This document shows, in pieces, positions 44,867 through 53,552 of a stretch of DNA of 64,000 nucleotides; the stretch's first letter is position 1, and each line of letters begins with the position of its first letter. Source of the stretch: Porphyrobacter sp. AAP60 (GTDB lineage Bacteria > Pseudomonadota > Alphaproteobacteria > Sphingomonadales > Sphingomonadaceae); the NCBI RefSeq assembly GCF_001296025.1, contig NZ_LJHV01000021.1, positions 1 through 64,000 of the forward strand, read 5' to 3'. Made by a program: the position numbers and the translations under genes. The notes beneath the pieces were generated by a model that ran no database searches, was not told the origin of the DNA, and was given only the letters and a program-made list of their open reading frames with translations.

Positions 44867-45334
44867 ATGATGATCCGTCCGTTTGAAGCCGCCGACGCCG
44901 AGGCGCTAGCGACGCTATTTCATGCCTCGGTTCGCAAAGCGGGCATTCGGGACTATTCCGCTGATCAGGTCGCAGCCTGGAGCCCTTCGAAACCTGACGC
45001 TGCCAGCTACTTGCGGCAAGCTGCCGGGCGAACATTTCTGGTAGCAGTCGATGACGATAACCGCCCCATTGGCTATGGTGATTTGGAGCCAGACGGTCAC
45101 ATCGATCATCTATACTGCCGCCCTGACATGGTGGGGACTGGGATAGGATCGGCGATCTATGCCGCACTTGAGGCCGCCGCGAGACGAGCAGGGGTTTCCC
45201 ATCTTTTTGTAGATGCGAGTGAAGGCGCCCGTCGACTGTTTGAAAGTCAGGGCTTCTGCGTGGATGCTCGAAATGTCATCACAATCGGCGGCGTATCGAT
45301 CCACAGGTACCGAATGTCGAAGCGAATCGAATAG
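44867..45334 (+). CDS. GNAT-family N-acetyltransferase
   Basis: Protein of 155 residues with GNAT features: IRPFEAADAEALATLFHASV, GYGDLEPDGHIDHLYCRPDMVGTGIGSAIYAALEAAAR (acetyl-CoA loop) and the C-terminal ESQGFCVDARNVITIGGVSIHRYRMSK. Either of two adjacent ATG codons may start it. The base use looks somewhat less GC-rich than neighbouring genes, hinting at a recent acquisition. Substrate unknown. Confidence 0.85.
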   Translation: MMIRPFEAADAEALATLFHASVRKAGIRDYSADQVAAWSPSKPDAASYLRQAAGRTFLVAVDDDNRPIGYGDLEPDGHIDHLYCRPDMVGTGIGSAIYAALEAAARRAGVSHLFVDASEGARRLFESQGFCVDARNVITIGGVSIHRYRMSKRIE

Positions 45335-45624
45335 CCAGCTCAACGGTCAGTTTTCGATCAGAGCACAATAGCGGGACATCCGCCGTCCGACTCACCTGCT
45401 GGCATGAGAGGCAGATCTGCTCGAACCTGTAAGTTGCATGGCAGCTTTAGCCTCGCCGCCGCCAAGATCGGAAATGCGCAGACCGAACACATTGTTGCCG
45501 TCGTGCAAGGCCTGGTATCTCAGGCCAGTGACTTGCTGTGCGACCGAGGCGTGATGGTTCGCCATAAGCATCGCTACCCCCTCCACTTCGGGCACGAGAT
45601 TGCCGGCCGCACTTAGGTCAACAA

Positions 45625-45641
45625 ATGCAATTCAGTCGCAA
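45625..45641 (-). promoter_or_regulatory. Iron-box-like operator, distal
   Basis: On the minus strand TTGCGACTGAATTGCAT, matching the fbpA site at TTGCGA-TGA-TTGCA. It lies 119 bp upstream of the haem-receptor start. Confidence 0.55.
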
Positions 45642-45692
45642 TACAAGCAGGGGAGACACCTTGGACCCGCCGGCCAGCGGGTCGTAATGGTA

Positions 45693-45709
45693 TTGACTCT
45701 CATTCGCAA
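45693..45709 (-). promoter_or_regulatory. Iron-box-like operator, proximal
   Basis: On the minus strand TTGCGAATGAGAGTCAA, sharing TTGCGAATGA and the final CAA with the fbpA site. It lies 51 bp upstream of the haem-receptor start, where a repressor would cover the promoter. Confidence 0.6.
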
Positions 45710-45759
45710 TAAAGACACAAGCGCGGCGTTCCCCGTCACTTCGACAGAAAGTCGCCAAC

Positions 45760-48012
45760 GTGCCCTTCATCAACAAGCTTTCTCTCTCTGCGGCCCCACT
45801 CGCAGTTCTTGCCGCCGCCCCTGTTGCCGCCGAAACTGCAACAACCGCCGAAGCCGAAGCCCAGCAGCAGACCGGCCGGATGACCGTCACCGCCACCCGC
45901 ACTCCGGTGCTTCAGGAAGAAGCGCCCGCCACGGTCACGGTCATCACCAGCGAGGAAATCGCTGACCAACTCGCCACCGACATCAAGGATCTCGTCCGCT
46001 TTGAACCCGGCGTCACTGTTCGCCGTGCGCCGGCCCGCTTCGGGGCTGCCATCGGTTCCACGGGCCGCGCAGGCAATGAAGACATCGCCATTCGCGGGAT
46101 CGGCGGCAACCGCGTGCTGATCCAGGTCGACGGCATCCGCAGCCCCCAAGGCTTCAGCTTCGGTCCGCAAAGCGCCGGGCGCGACGGGTTTGCCGATATC
46201 AGCCTGGTGAAGCAGGTCGAGATCCTGCGCGGCCCGGCCTCGGCGCTTTACGGTTCGGACGGGCTGGCGGGCGCGGTCAGCTTGGTCACGGCTGATCCGG
46301 TCGATATCATCAAGGACGCTGGCGTTGGCGGCTTCGTCTCGACGCAATACGCGTCCGAAGACAATGAATTTGCCCATACCGCGACGCTCGCGGGGCAAAG
46401 CGGCAACTTCTCGGCGATGGTCGCCTATAGCCGCCGCGACTTCAACGAACTGGAGAACCGCGGCACCACCGGCGGGACTGGCCCTTTGCGCACCGCGCCC
46501 AACCCGCAGGATGGTACAAGCGATGCCGCGCTCGCCAAGCTAGTGTGGAACAATGGCCCGCATCGCATCCGTCTGACCGGCGAATGGCTGGAAAGCGCGG
46601 TGGAAACCGAGGTACTGACCGGCATCGGCCCGGCCTTTATCTTCGGCCCCGCGCCTGTGTGGAACGTCGATGCTCTGAACGCTCGGGACACCACTCAGCG
46701 CAAGCGTGCCTCGCTCGACTGGACCTTTGATGGCTCGCCCGGCGACGCGATCGAATATGCCTTTCTTTCGGCCTATTGGCAGGATGCCGAGGACCGCCAG
46801 TTCGCCTTCGAGGAGCGCACCAGCCTCACCGCCACCCCCGCACCCGATCGCGAGCGGCTCAACACCTTCGAGAACCGCGTTTATGGCGCGGTCGGCGAAG
46901 CGCGCAGCAGCTTTGACTTCGGCGGTATGAGGCACCGCATCGCGCTGGGCGGCGATATCAGCTGGACCCGGCAGGAAGGGCTGCGCGACGGCACTGTCCC
47001 CGGGCGCGGCGAAAGCTTCCCCACACGTGCCTTCCCCGCCACGGATTTCACGCTGGGCGGGCTGTTCGTCTCGGACGAGATCAGCCTGTTCGGCGGCACG
47101 CTGACCCTGTTCCCGGCGTTCAGGTTCGACTTTTACGACTTGAACCCGACTGCCGATCCGCTGCTCACCGCCTTCACGCCCGCAGGCCAGAGCGACAGCC
47201 GCCTTAGCCCCAAGCTCGGTGCGACGGTAAAGCTGGCCCCCGACGTCATCCTGTTCGGCAATTATGCGCAGGGGTTTCTTGCGCCGACGCCTTCACAGGT
47301 GAACAACTTCTTCGAATTCATCGCGGGCGGCTATACCTCGATCCCCAATCCCGATCTGCGTCCCGAAACCAGCGAAAGCTGGGAGGCGGGGGCGCGCTAT
47401 GTCGCGGACGTGTTCTCGCTTCAGGTGACTGCGTTCCGCGGGAACTACGATAACTTCATCAGCCAGCAGGTGGTGAGCGGCGCTTTCACCCCGCAGAACC
47501 CGGCAATCTTCCAGTTCATCAATTTCGACCGTGCGCGGATCGAAGGGGTGGAAGCGCGCGCCGAGATGAAGCTGGACAGCGGCATCACCGGCCGTCTCGC
47601 GATGGCTTATGCCAATGGCGATACCATCGATCCGGCGGGCAACCGCACACCGCTCGACACGATCGACCCGTTCAACCTCGTGGGCAGTTTGGGCTACCAC
47701 CAACCTGGTGGGCGGTTCGGGGGCGAACTGATCCTCACCCACAATGCCCGCAAGGGGCGCAGCGAGTTGGATCGCGGCGCGGATGGCAGCGATCTGTTCG
47801 TGCGACCGGAGGCTTCGACCACCCTTGATCTCACCGCCTTTTACGCCGTGACCGATGCGCTGAAGCTGCGCGCGGGGATCTTCAATCTGACCGATGAAAC
47901 CTACGCCCTGTGGTCTGACGTGCGCGGGCTGCAGGTGGCCGATCAGGGCATCCTTGATGCCTTCACGCGCCCGGGCCGCAGCGTCAGCCTTTCGGCCAAT
48001 TACCGCTTCTGA
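45760..48012 (+). CDS. TonB-dependent haem/haemoglobin-type receptor
   Basis: Receptor of 750 residues: signal peptide ending AAPVAAE, TonB-box-like MTVTATRTP, plug motifs (VLIQVDGIRSPQGF, VEILRGPASALYGSDGLAGAV) and a barrel ending LSANYRF. The extracellular stretch FLAPTPSQVNNFFEF and NPDLRPETSESWEAGARY resembles the FRAP/NPNL boxes of haem receptors, supporting haem or haemoglobin as ligand. The start is GTG. The iron boxes upstream and the DUF6607-like gene 20 bp downstream fit iron-starvation induction. Confidence 0.9.
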   Translation: MPFINKLSLSAAPLAVLAAAPVAAETATTAEAEAQQQTGRMTVTATRTPVLQEEAPATVTVITSEEIADQLATDIKDLVRFEPGVTVRRAPARFGAAIGSTGRAGNEDIAIRGIGGNRVLIQVDGIRSPQGFSFGPQSAGRDGFADISLVKQVEILRGPASALYGSDGLAGAVSLVTADPVDIIKDAGVGGFVSTQYASEDNEFAHTATLAGQSGNFSAMVAYSRRDFNELENRGTTGGTGPLRTAPNPQDGTSDAALAKLVWNNGPHRIRLTGEWLESAVETEVLTGIGPAFIFGPAPVWNVDALNARDTTQRKRASLDWTFDGSPGDAIEYAFLSAYWQDAEDRQFAFEERTSLTATPAPDRERLNTFENRVYGAVGEARSSFDFGGMRHRIALGGDISWTRQEGLRDGTVPGRGESFPTRAFPATDFTLGGLFVSDEISLFGGTLTLFPAFRFDFYDLNPTADPLLTAFTPAGQSDSRLSPKLGATVKLAPDVILFGNYAQGFLAPTPSQVNNFFEFIAGGYTSIPNPDLRPETSESWEAGARYVADVFSLQVTAFRGNYDNFISQQVVSGAFTPQNPAIFQFINFDRARIEGVEARAEMKLDSGITGRLAMAYANGDTIDPAGNRTPLDTIDPFNLVGSLGYHQPGGRFGGELILTHNARKGRSELDRGADGSDLFVRPEASTTLDLTAFYAVTDALKLRAGIFNLTDETYALWSDVRGLQVADQGILDAFTRPGRSVSLSANYRF

Positions 48013-48032
48013 CAACCATGGAAGGACGAACC

Positions 48033-49037
48033 ATGACCTTACTGCACAAGACCCTGCTTGCATCCGGCCTCGCGGCTCTGGCGCTGAACGCGGCGCCCAC
48101 CCCGGCGCTTGCCGACGGCCCGATCGTGCAATCCGCCGAGGCCGCCAAGACCGCTTTCGAGGAAGACCGCAAGACGATCCTCGCCATGGCGGGGGACTTC
48201 AAGGTGACCTTCGATATGCAGGAATCGACCCCCTGGACGGAAGGCTACACGCCGCTCGAACGCAAGATCTCGGGGGGGTATGAAAGCGTTCGGGTGATCG
48301 AGGATACCGGCACCCGGATCGTGCTCCAGCACCTGCTGGTGACGGGCGACGAGGCCAATACCTATGTCGTCAAGCACTGGCGACAGGACTGGGAATACCA
48401 GCCCGAAAGGATCCTCGCTTACAAGGGCGGCGACACCTGGGAATGGCAGGCTGTGCCTGAAAAGATGCGTTCCGGGCGCTGGTCGCAGACGGTCTGGCAG
48501 GTCGATGACAGCCCGCGCTATGCCGGGTGGGGCGAGTGGGAGACGACGCAGGGCATCCGCCGCTGGCGATCGAACTGGACCGCGCGCCCGCTCGCCCGGC
48601 GCGATGCGATCAGGAGCCCCGTCTATGATCACTACATGGGCATCAACCGCCATCAGTTGACCCCGACCGGGTGGGTCCACTGGCAGGACAACACCAAGAT
48701 GATCACCCCGACTGACGGCGCGGGCGATGCCAAGCCAGTGGTACAGGAATATGTGCTCAACACCTACGAACGGTTCAACGGCTATAATGTCGCGGCGGCC
48801 GAGAGCTATTGGGAAAAGACCAGAGGTTACTGGGACGCGGTGCGCGGCAAGTGGGATGCGGTGGCGGATGCCAATGGCGGCATCCGCATCGCCCAGGAGC
48901 CGCAGGCGGGCACCACCATCGCAAATGAGCTGATGGCCCTCGCCGATGCGATCAAGGACGGGAAGGAGACTCCCGAGGCTGCCAGCGCCAAGGCTCTCGC
49001 CCTGATCGAAGAGGGCACCGCGCATAAGGGCGGTTGA
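48033..49037 (+). CDS. DUF6607-like secreted protein linked to haem receptor
   Basis: Protein of 334 residues with a signal peptide (ending PALADG) and a Trp/Tyr-rich domain: VVKHWRQDWEYQPERILAYKGGDTWEWQ, WSQTVWQVDDSPRYAGWGEWE and GWVHWQDNTKM. The pattern matches a DUF6607-type protein as I recall it, usually beside haem or iron receptors. AAGGACG precedes the ATG at 48033. It ends in a short Glu/Ala-rich helix. Probably periplasmic; aromatic surfaces would suit porphyrin handling, which is inference. Confidence 0.8.
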   Translation: MTLLHKTLLASGLAALALNAAPTPALADGPIVQSAEAAKTAFEEDRKTILAMAGDFKVTFDMQESTPWTEGYTPLERKISGGYESVRVIEDTGTRIVLQHLLVTGDEANTYVVKHWRQDWEYQPERILAYKGGDTWEWQAVPEKMRSGRWSQTVWQVDDSPRYAGWGEWETTQGIRRWRSNWTARPLARRDAIRSPVYDHYMGINRHQLTPTGWVHWQDNTKMITPTDGAGDAKPVVQEYVLNTYERFNGYNVAAAESYWEKTRGYWDAVRGKWDAVADANGGIRIAQEPQAGTTIANELMALADAIKDGKETPEAASAKALALIEEGTAHKGG

Positions 49038-49168
49038 AAAATGGCACTCCGCGGGCCGGCGAGTAGGGTGCTTGCCGGTCCGCCATGGAGCAACATCGGG
49101 CCGCAGGTTTCCTTCCGCCTCACGCCATTTTACGCCAAAAACGATTGACCCCAAACCGGACGCTTGCC

Positions 49169-50116
49169 CTAGCTGACCCCCATTGCACCGGCTTGCTGGC
49201 GCAGCTGTGCCGCGCTGCCCGGATTGGCCTTCACCGCAGCCTCCAGCGCCGCTTTCGCCTTGGCCGGTTCACCCAGCGTCATGCGGCTGCGGATCAGCAT
49301 TACCCAGCCATCAAGGTTCTTCGGCTCCTGCTGAAGCCGCGCTTCCAGCTGCGCGACCATGCCTTCGGCCATCTGGCGCTGCTCCGAAGGCTTCATCGCG
49401 CCTGCCGCCGCCACATCCGCCGCGCTGGGCCCGCGCACATCGGGTGATGCCGCCGCGCCCGCAATGCTGCCCGATCCCGGCGCGAGCAGGGCAGGCTTGC
49501 GATTGCCCTGCGCCGCCGCGATCCGACCTGCCACATCGATGCTGTTCATCTGCCCGACCTGTTCGATGGTGCGCACCAGATCGGCCTCCCATGGCGCACC
49601 TTGCGGGCTATCGGCCAGCAGATCGAGCCACGCGGCAATCGCGCCTTCGTGATCTTTCTCGATATCTTTCTTGGCGGCGAGGAAATAGCGCGCGCGCGGA
49701 TCGGTTGCATCCAGCGCCAGCGCCTTGTTGAACGCTGCCAGCGCATCGGCGGGCAGCGGATCACGCTCGCTCGCCAGCACCAGCGTCTCCCCCAGCGCCG
49801 ACCACAGCACCGCTTCATCGGGCGCAATCTCAACGGCGCGGCGATAGGCGGCGGCGGCTTCGGCATAGTTGCCCTGGCTGAAATAGGCGAAAGCCAGATC
49901 GCCCCACGGCCCCGCGTCATCGCCCGATGCCTCGGCTGCGGCGCGCAATTGTTCGATGCTGGGCGGCGCACCGGCCTCTGCCGGCGGGGCGGCATCGCCT
50001 TCGCCGCTATAGACATTGTACCCGATCGAGCCTGCCGCCAGCAGCAATGCTGCCCCCAGCAAAACCCAGCCCGCTTTCGATGATCCGCCCGCAGGCGTCT
50101 GTTCCGCTGAAACCAT
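49169..50116 (-). CDS. Membrane-anchored TPR protein, CcmI/NrfG-like
   Basis: Protein of about 315 residues: one N-terminal membrane helix (GWVLLGAALLLAAGSIGYNVYSG), then TPR repeats (AFAYFSQGNYAEAAAAYRRAVEIAPDEAVLWSALGETLV and more), and a C-terminal QLEARLQQEPKNLDGWVMLIRSRMTLGEPAKAKAALEAAV. This resembles CcmI/NrfG, which present apocytochrome c to the haem lyase. It is divergent from the cytochrome-rich operon. The start is uncertain: ATG 50116 or TTG 50152. Confidence 0.78.
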   Translation of the reverse strand: MVSAEQTPAGGSSKAGWVLLGAALLLAAGSIGYNVYSGEGDAAPPAEAGAPPSIEQLRAAAEASGDDAGPWGDLAFAYFSQGNYAEAAAAYRRAVEIAPDEAVLWSALGETLVLASERDPLPADALAAFNKALALDATDPRARYFLAAKKDIEKDHEGAIAAWLDLLADSPQGAPWEADLVRTIEQVGQMNSIDVAGRIAAAQGNRKPALLAPGSGSIAGAAASPDVRGPSAADVAAAGAMKPSEQRQMAEGMVAQLEARLQQEPKNLDGWVMLIRSRMTLGEPAKAKAALEAAVKANPGSAAQLRQQAGAMGVS

Positions 50117-50228
50117 GCCCGGCTGGCTAGCATCCCTTGCAAAATCGGGCAATTCGCTCTGGTATCAGAGGGGGTTTTCTCTATTGTAGCAATCGGGTTG
50201 CAACCTATCCGAAGGGGGGGAAGGATAG

Positions 50229-52682
50229 TTGGCCGAAACGTTCCAGGTTGCCATTGTCGGATCGGGGCCAGCGGGCCTCAGCGCCGCTGCGCGTGCGGCA
50301 ATGCTGGGGATGAGCCACGTGTTGCTGGAAAAGACCGATCACCTGTCGGACACGATCTACAAATACCAGAAGGGCAAGCACGTGATGGCGACCCCTTCCA
50401 ATCTGGTGCTGCGCAGCGACGTCGATTTCGACGCGGGCAAACGCGAAGTGATCCTCGGCCTGTGGGATGAACAGATCGCGGGCCATAAGGTCAATGTAAA
50501 ATACCACGCCGAAGTCGCTAAAATCGAAGGCGAAAAGGGCGCGTTTGCCCTCACCTTGCGCAATGGCGAGGTGGTGCAGGCCGCCGCCGTGGTGCTCGCC
50601 ATCGGCACGCAGGGCAACCCCAACAAGCTGCGCTGTCCGGGTGCAGATGCGCCGATGATCCAATACCAGCTGGATGATCCCGGCGAATATTACGATGAAC
50701 ACATCACCGTGATCGGATCGGGTGATGCCGGGATCGAGAACGCGCTGGGCCTCGGCGCTGATCCGGCGCAGCGCAATGTCGTCACCATTCTCAACCGCTC
50801 CGCCGATTTCGCCCGAGCAAAGGCCGCCAATGTCGCCCTTCTCGAAGAAGCCGAGCGTGAAGGCCGCCTGATCGTGCGGCGCGAAACCGAACCGGCCGAA
50901 GTGTTGAACGGCGAACTGCTGCTCAGCACCCGTGACGGCCAGGAGGCGATCCGCTGCGACCGGATCATCGCCCGCACCGGATCGCAGCCCCCGCGCGGGT
51001 TCGTGGAAGGCATGGGAATCGAGTTTTCCAGTCCAGAACCGGGCGCTTTCCCGAAGCTTTCCCCGGTGTTCGAAACCACCAAGCCGGGCATCCACGTGAT
51101 CGGCGCGCTGGCGGGCTACCCGCTGATCAAGCACTGTATGAACCAGGGCTATGACGTGATCGAATTCCTGAACGGGAACGCCGATCTGAAGCCTGCTGAC
51201 GAGCCGATACTGGCCGAAAAGTTCGGCGCCTTGCCCGGCAACCGCAGCGTCGAAGAATGGCTGGAAGTTTTCGGGCAGAACATCCTAATTCTGAATGATC
51301 TGTCGACGCTGCAACTGCGCGAATTGATGCTGGACAGCACCTGCCACGCCTATGATCCGGGCGATGTGATCTTCCGCCGCAATGATCCGGGATCATCCAT
51401 GTTCGCGATTGCCGAAGGATCGGTCGCGGTCGAGGTGAACCCGGCTGATCCCTCGATCACGGTCGCGATCGAACAGGGATCGATCTTTGGCGAGGTCGGG
51501 CTGATTTCCGGCCGCCGCCGGGGTGCGACAGTGCGCGCAGCAGAACCCGTAATCGCGCTCGAACTGTCACGCACCGCCGCGCTGAAACTGCTGGCGACAT
51601 CGCCGGGGGCGGCGCGGGCGGTGAATGCTATCTCGGTCGAGCGACAACTGCTTCAGATGTTCGGATCGGGCCTGACCAAGGCCGATGTCGCGCCGCTGGT
51701 CGCCAGCGCCGAGGTGATGCAGGCGCGCGCAGGGCAGGTGATCGTTACGGAGGGCGCGGACGACAAGGACGTGTTCATCATCCGGCGCGGGTCGATGATC
51801 GTCGAAAAGCAGATCGGGGACAGGCCCGTGTTCCTGTCCTACCTGCCCGCCGGTTCCTATTTCGGCGAAATGGCGGTGATCGACGGCAGCTTACGCACCG
51901 CCACCGTCAAGGCCGCGATCAAATCGGAAGTGATCCGCCTGCCAGGCGAAGGTTTCCTTGCACTGCTGGATGCGAACCCCACCCTGCGCGAAAAGGCGCT
52001 GGCCGATATGGCGGGCCGCCGCGCCACCAATGCCTTCATCGAAGGACAGAAAGATAGCTTCTCCAGCGCGGTCGATATGTATTCGCAGACCGCGCAATTC
52101 CTCGTCGATAACGGCATCGGCGAAGCGACCGACGTGCTGCTGATCGACGAGAAACTGTGCATCGGCTGCGACAATTGCGAAAAGGCCTGCGCCGATAGTC
52201 ACGACGGCCTCTCGCGCCTCGACCGTGAAGCGGGCAAAACCTACGCCCACCTTCACGTGCCGACATCATGCCGCCACTGCGAACACCCGCATTGCATGGC
52301 CGATTGCCCGCCCAACGCGATCAAGCGCGGGCCGGATGGCGAGGTGTTCATCGATGAAACCTGCATCGGCTGCGGCAATTGCCAGCGCAACTGCCCCTAC
52401 GGAGTGATCCGCATGGATGCCAAACCGCCCAAGAAGCCCAGCTTGCTGCAATGGATGCTGTTCGGTTCCGGCCCCGGCCCCGGCGAGGCACCCTATAGCT
52501 GGCGCAAGAAAAAGGCCGAGGCCGAAGGCGCGCCCAAGGCCAAGCTGGCGATCAAGTGCGATATGTGTTCCGGCATCGACGGCGGCCCGGCCTGCGTGCG
52601 CGCCTGCCCCACCGGCGCGGCGATCCGCGTCGCGCCCGACAAATTCCTGACCTTCACCAAGCTGACCGAGGACGTGGAATAG
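50229..52682 (+). CDS. FAD reductase fused to two cNMP-binding domains and a ferredoxin
   Basis: Protein of 817 residues, cytoplasmic. Residues 1-330 are a two-dinucleotide-fold flavin oxidoreductase (GSGPAGLSAA at 11, GSGDAGIENA at 163), without the CxxC of thioredoxin reductases. Residues 357-465 and 476-590 are CRP-type cyclic-nucleotide domains, each with a phosphate-cassette (FGEVGLISGRRRGATVRA and FGEMAVIDGSLRTATVKA; Glu and Arg kept). Residues 640-800 hold four Cys quartets (644/647/650/654, 681/684/689/693, 712/715/718/722, 777/780/789/793) for four [4Fe-4S] clusters. Expected to pass NAD(P)H electrons to the membrane protein next door under cyclic-nucleotide control. The TTG start follows GGGGAAGGATAG. 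Overlaps the next gene by 1 bp. Confidence 0.9.
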   Translation: MAETFQVAIVGSGPAGLSAAARAAMLGMSHVLLEKTDHLSDTIYKYQKGKHVMATPSNLVLRSDVDFDAGKREVILGLWDEQIAGHKVNVKYHAEVAKIEGEKGAFALTLRNGEVVQAAAVVLAIGTQGNPNKLRCPGADAPMIQYQLDDPGEYYDEHITVIGSGDAGIENALGLGADPAQRNVVTILNRSADFARAKAANVALLEEAEREGRLIVRRETEPAEVLNGELLLSTRDGQEAIRCDRIIARTGSQPPRGFVEGMGIEFSSPEPGAFPKLSPVFETTKPGIHVIGALAGYPLIKHCMNQGYDVIEFLNGNADLKPADEPILAEKFGALPGNRSVEEWLEVFGQNILILNDLSTLQLRELMLDSTCHAYDPGDVIFRRNDPGSSMFAIAEGSVAVEVNPADPSITVAIEQGSIFGEVGLISGRRRGATVRAAEPVIALELSRTAALKLLATSPGAARAVNAISVERQLLQMFGSGLTKADVAPLVASAEVMQARAGQVIVTEGADDKDVFIIRRGSMIVEKQIGDRPVFLSYLPAGSYFGEMAVIDGSLRTATVKAAIKSEVIRLPGEGFLALLDANPTLREKALADMAGRRATNAFIEGQKDSFSSAVDMYSQTAQFLVDNGIGEATDVLLIDEKLCIGCDNCEKACADSHDGLSRLDREAGKTYAHLHVPTSCRHCEHPHCMADCPPNAIKRGPDGEVFIDETCIGCGNCQRNCPYGVIRMDAKPPKKPSLLQWMLFGSGPGPGEAPYSWRKKKAEAEGAPKAKLAIKCDMCSGIDGGPACVRACPTGAAIRVAPDKFLTFTKLTEDVE

Positions 52683-53542
52683 TGGCGTCGGCAGCGAAAA
52701 ACCGGTTCAAACAGGACGAAAAGCGGCGTGATTCCGATCACGTCAGCTTCCTGAAGCACCGGAAGTTTCGCTGGCTGTGGATCGCACTGGCACTGAGCGC
52801 GGCGACCATCGCGGGCTATGCCCTGATCGATCAGCAACCGCGCCCCAACGGCGGCACCTGGTATGGCTATACGCTGGGCACAATCGGGCTGGCGTTGATC
52901 GTCTGGCTATCGCTGCTGGGAGTGAGGAAGCGGCGGATCAATCCCGGCGCGTGGAGCCTGAAAGCGTGGACATCCGCCCATGTCTACCTTGGCTGCTCGC
53001 TGGTGGTGGTGGGCACGCTGCACACCGGTTTCCAGATCGGCTGGAACGTCCACACGCTCGCCTATGTGCTGATGCTGCTGGTGATCGCGACCGGGATTTA
53101 CGGCGTGGTGGTTTACGCCACCCTGCCCGCCAGCCTGTCCGCCAACCGCAGGGAAATGACCCGCGCCCAGATGCTGGAAGCGTTGACCGCGATCGACCGC
53201 CAGCTTGAAAGCGCCGCGCAGCCGCTGGGGCGGGACGAGGCCGACCTCGTGATCGCCGCGCTGGAACAGGACACTTTCCACGGCGGCGCGCTGGCGCGGC
53301 TGACGGGCCGCTATCCGCGCTGTGCCACCGCGCGGGCACTACGGGGCATGGATAGCGGATCGGAAGCTGCGACCCGCGTAACTGCACTGCTTGAAAAGCG
53401 CCGTAATCAGCTGGCCCAGATCCGCGGGGCGCTGCGCATCCGTGCCCTGCTGGAAGTGTGGCTGTTCGTCCACATCCCGCTCACCATCGCCTTGATCGCC
53501 GCGCTCGCCGCGCATGTGATCAGCGTGTTCTATTACTGGTGA
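52682..53542 (+). CDS. Putative membrane cytochrome b-like electron-transfer protein
   Basis: Integral membrane protein of 286 residues with about five helices. His residues recur in them: SAHVYLG and GTLHTGFQIG in helix 3, NVHTLAY in helix 4, FVHIPL and LAAHVIS in helix 5, enough for two b haems. A soluble Ala/Arg-rich helical loop (residues about 150-245) separates helices 4 and 5. The GTG start at 52682 overlaps the previous stop (TAGTG) with GAGGACG upstream. It would link the ferredoxin protein to the periplasmic cytochrome. I do not recognise the family, so cytochrome b is an inference from the histidines. Confidence 0.65.
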   Translation: MASAAKNRFKQDEKRRDSDHVSFLKHRKFRWLWIALALSAATIAGYALIDQQPRPNGGTWYGYTLGTIGLALIVWLSLLGVRKRRINPGAWSLKAWTSAHVYLGCSLVVVGTLHTGFQIGWNVHTLAYVLMLLVIATGIYGVVVYATLPASLSANRREMTRAQMLEALTAIDRQLESAAQPLGRDEADLVIAALEQDTFHGGALARLTGRYPRCATARALRGMDSGSEAATRVTALLEKRRNQLAQIRGALRIRALLEVWLFVHIPLTIALIAALAAHVISVFYYW

Positions 53543-53552
53543 GGGGGCGGAC

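Larger units (their letters stand above)
45335..45759. other. 425-bp intergenic region before the haem receptor
   Basis: Only short open frames without recognisable domains, on both strands, in 45390-45620; one on the minus strand (about 67 residues) may be a remnant but I do not identify it. The part next to the receptor carries two iron-box-like sites (45625-45641 and 45693-45709). Confidence 0.6.
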
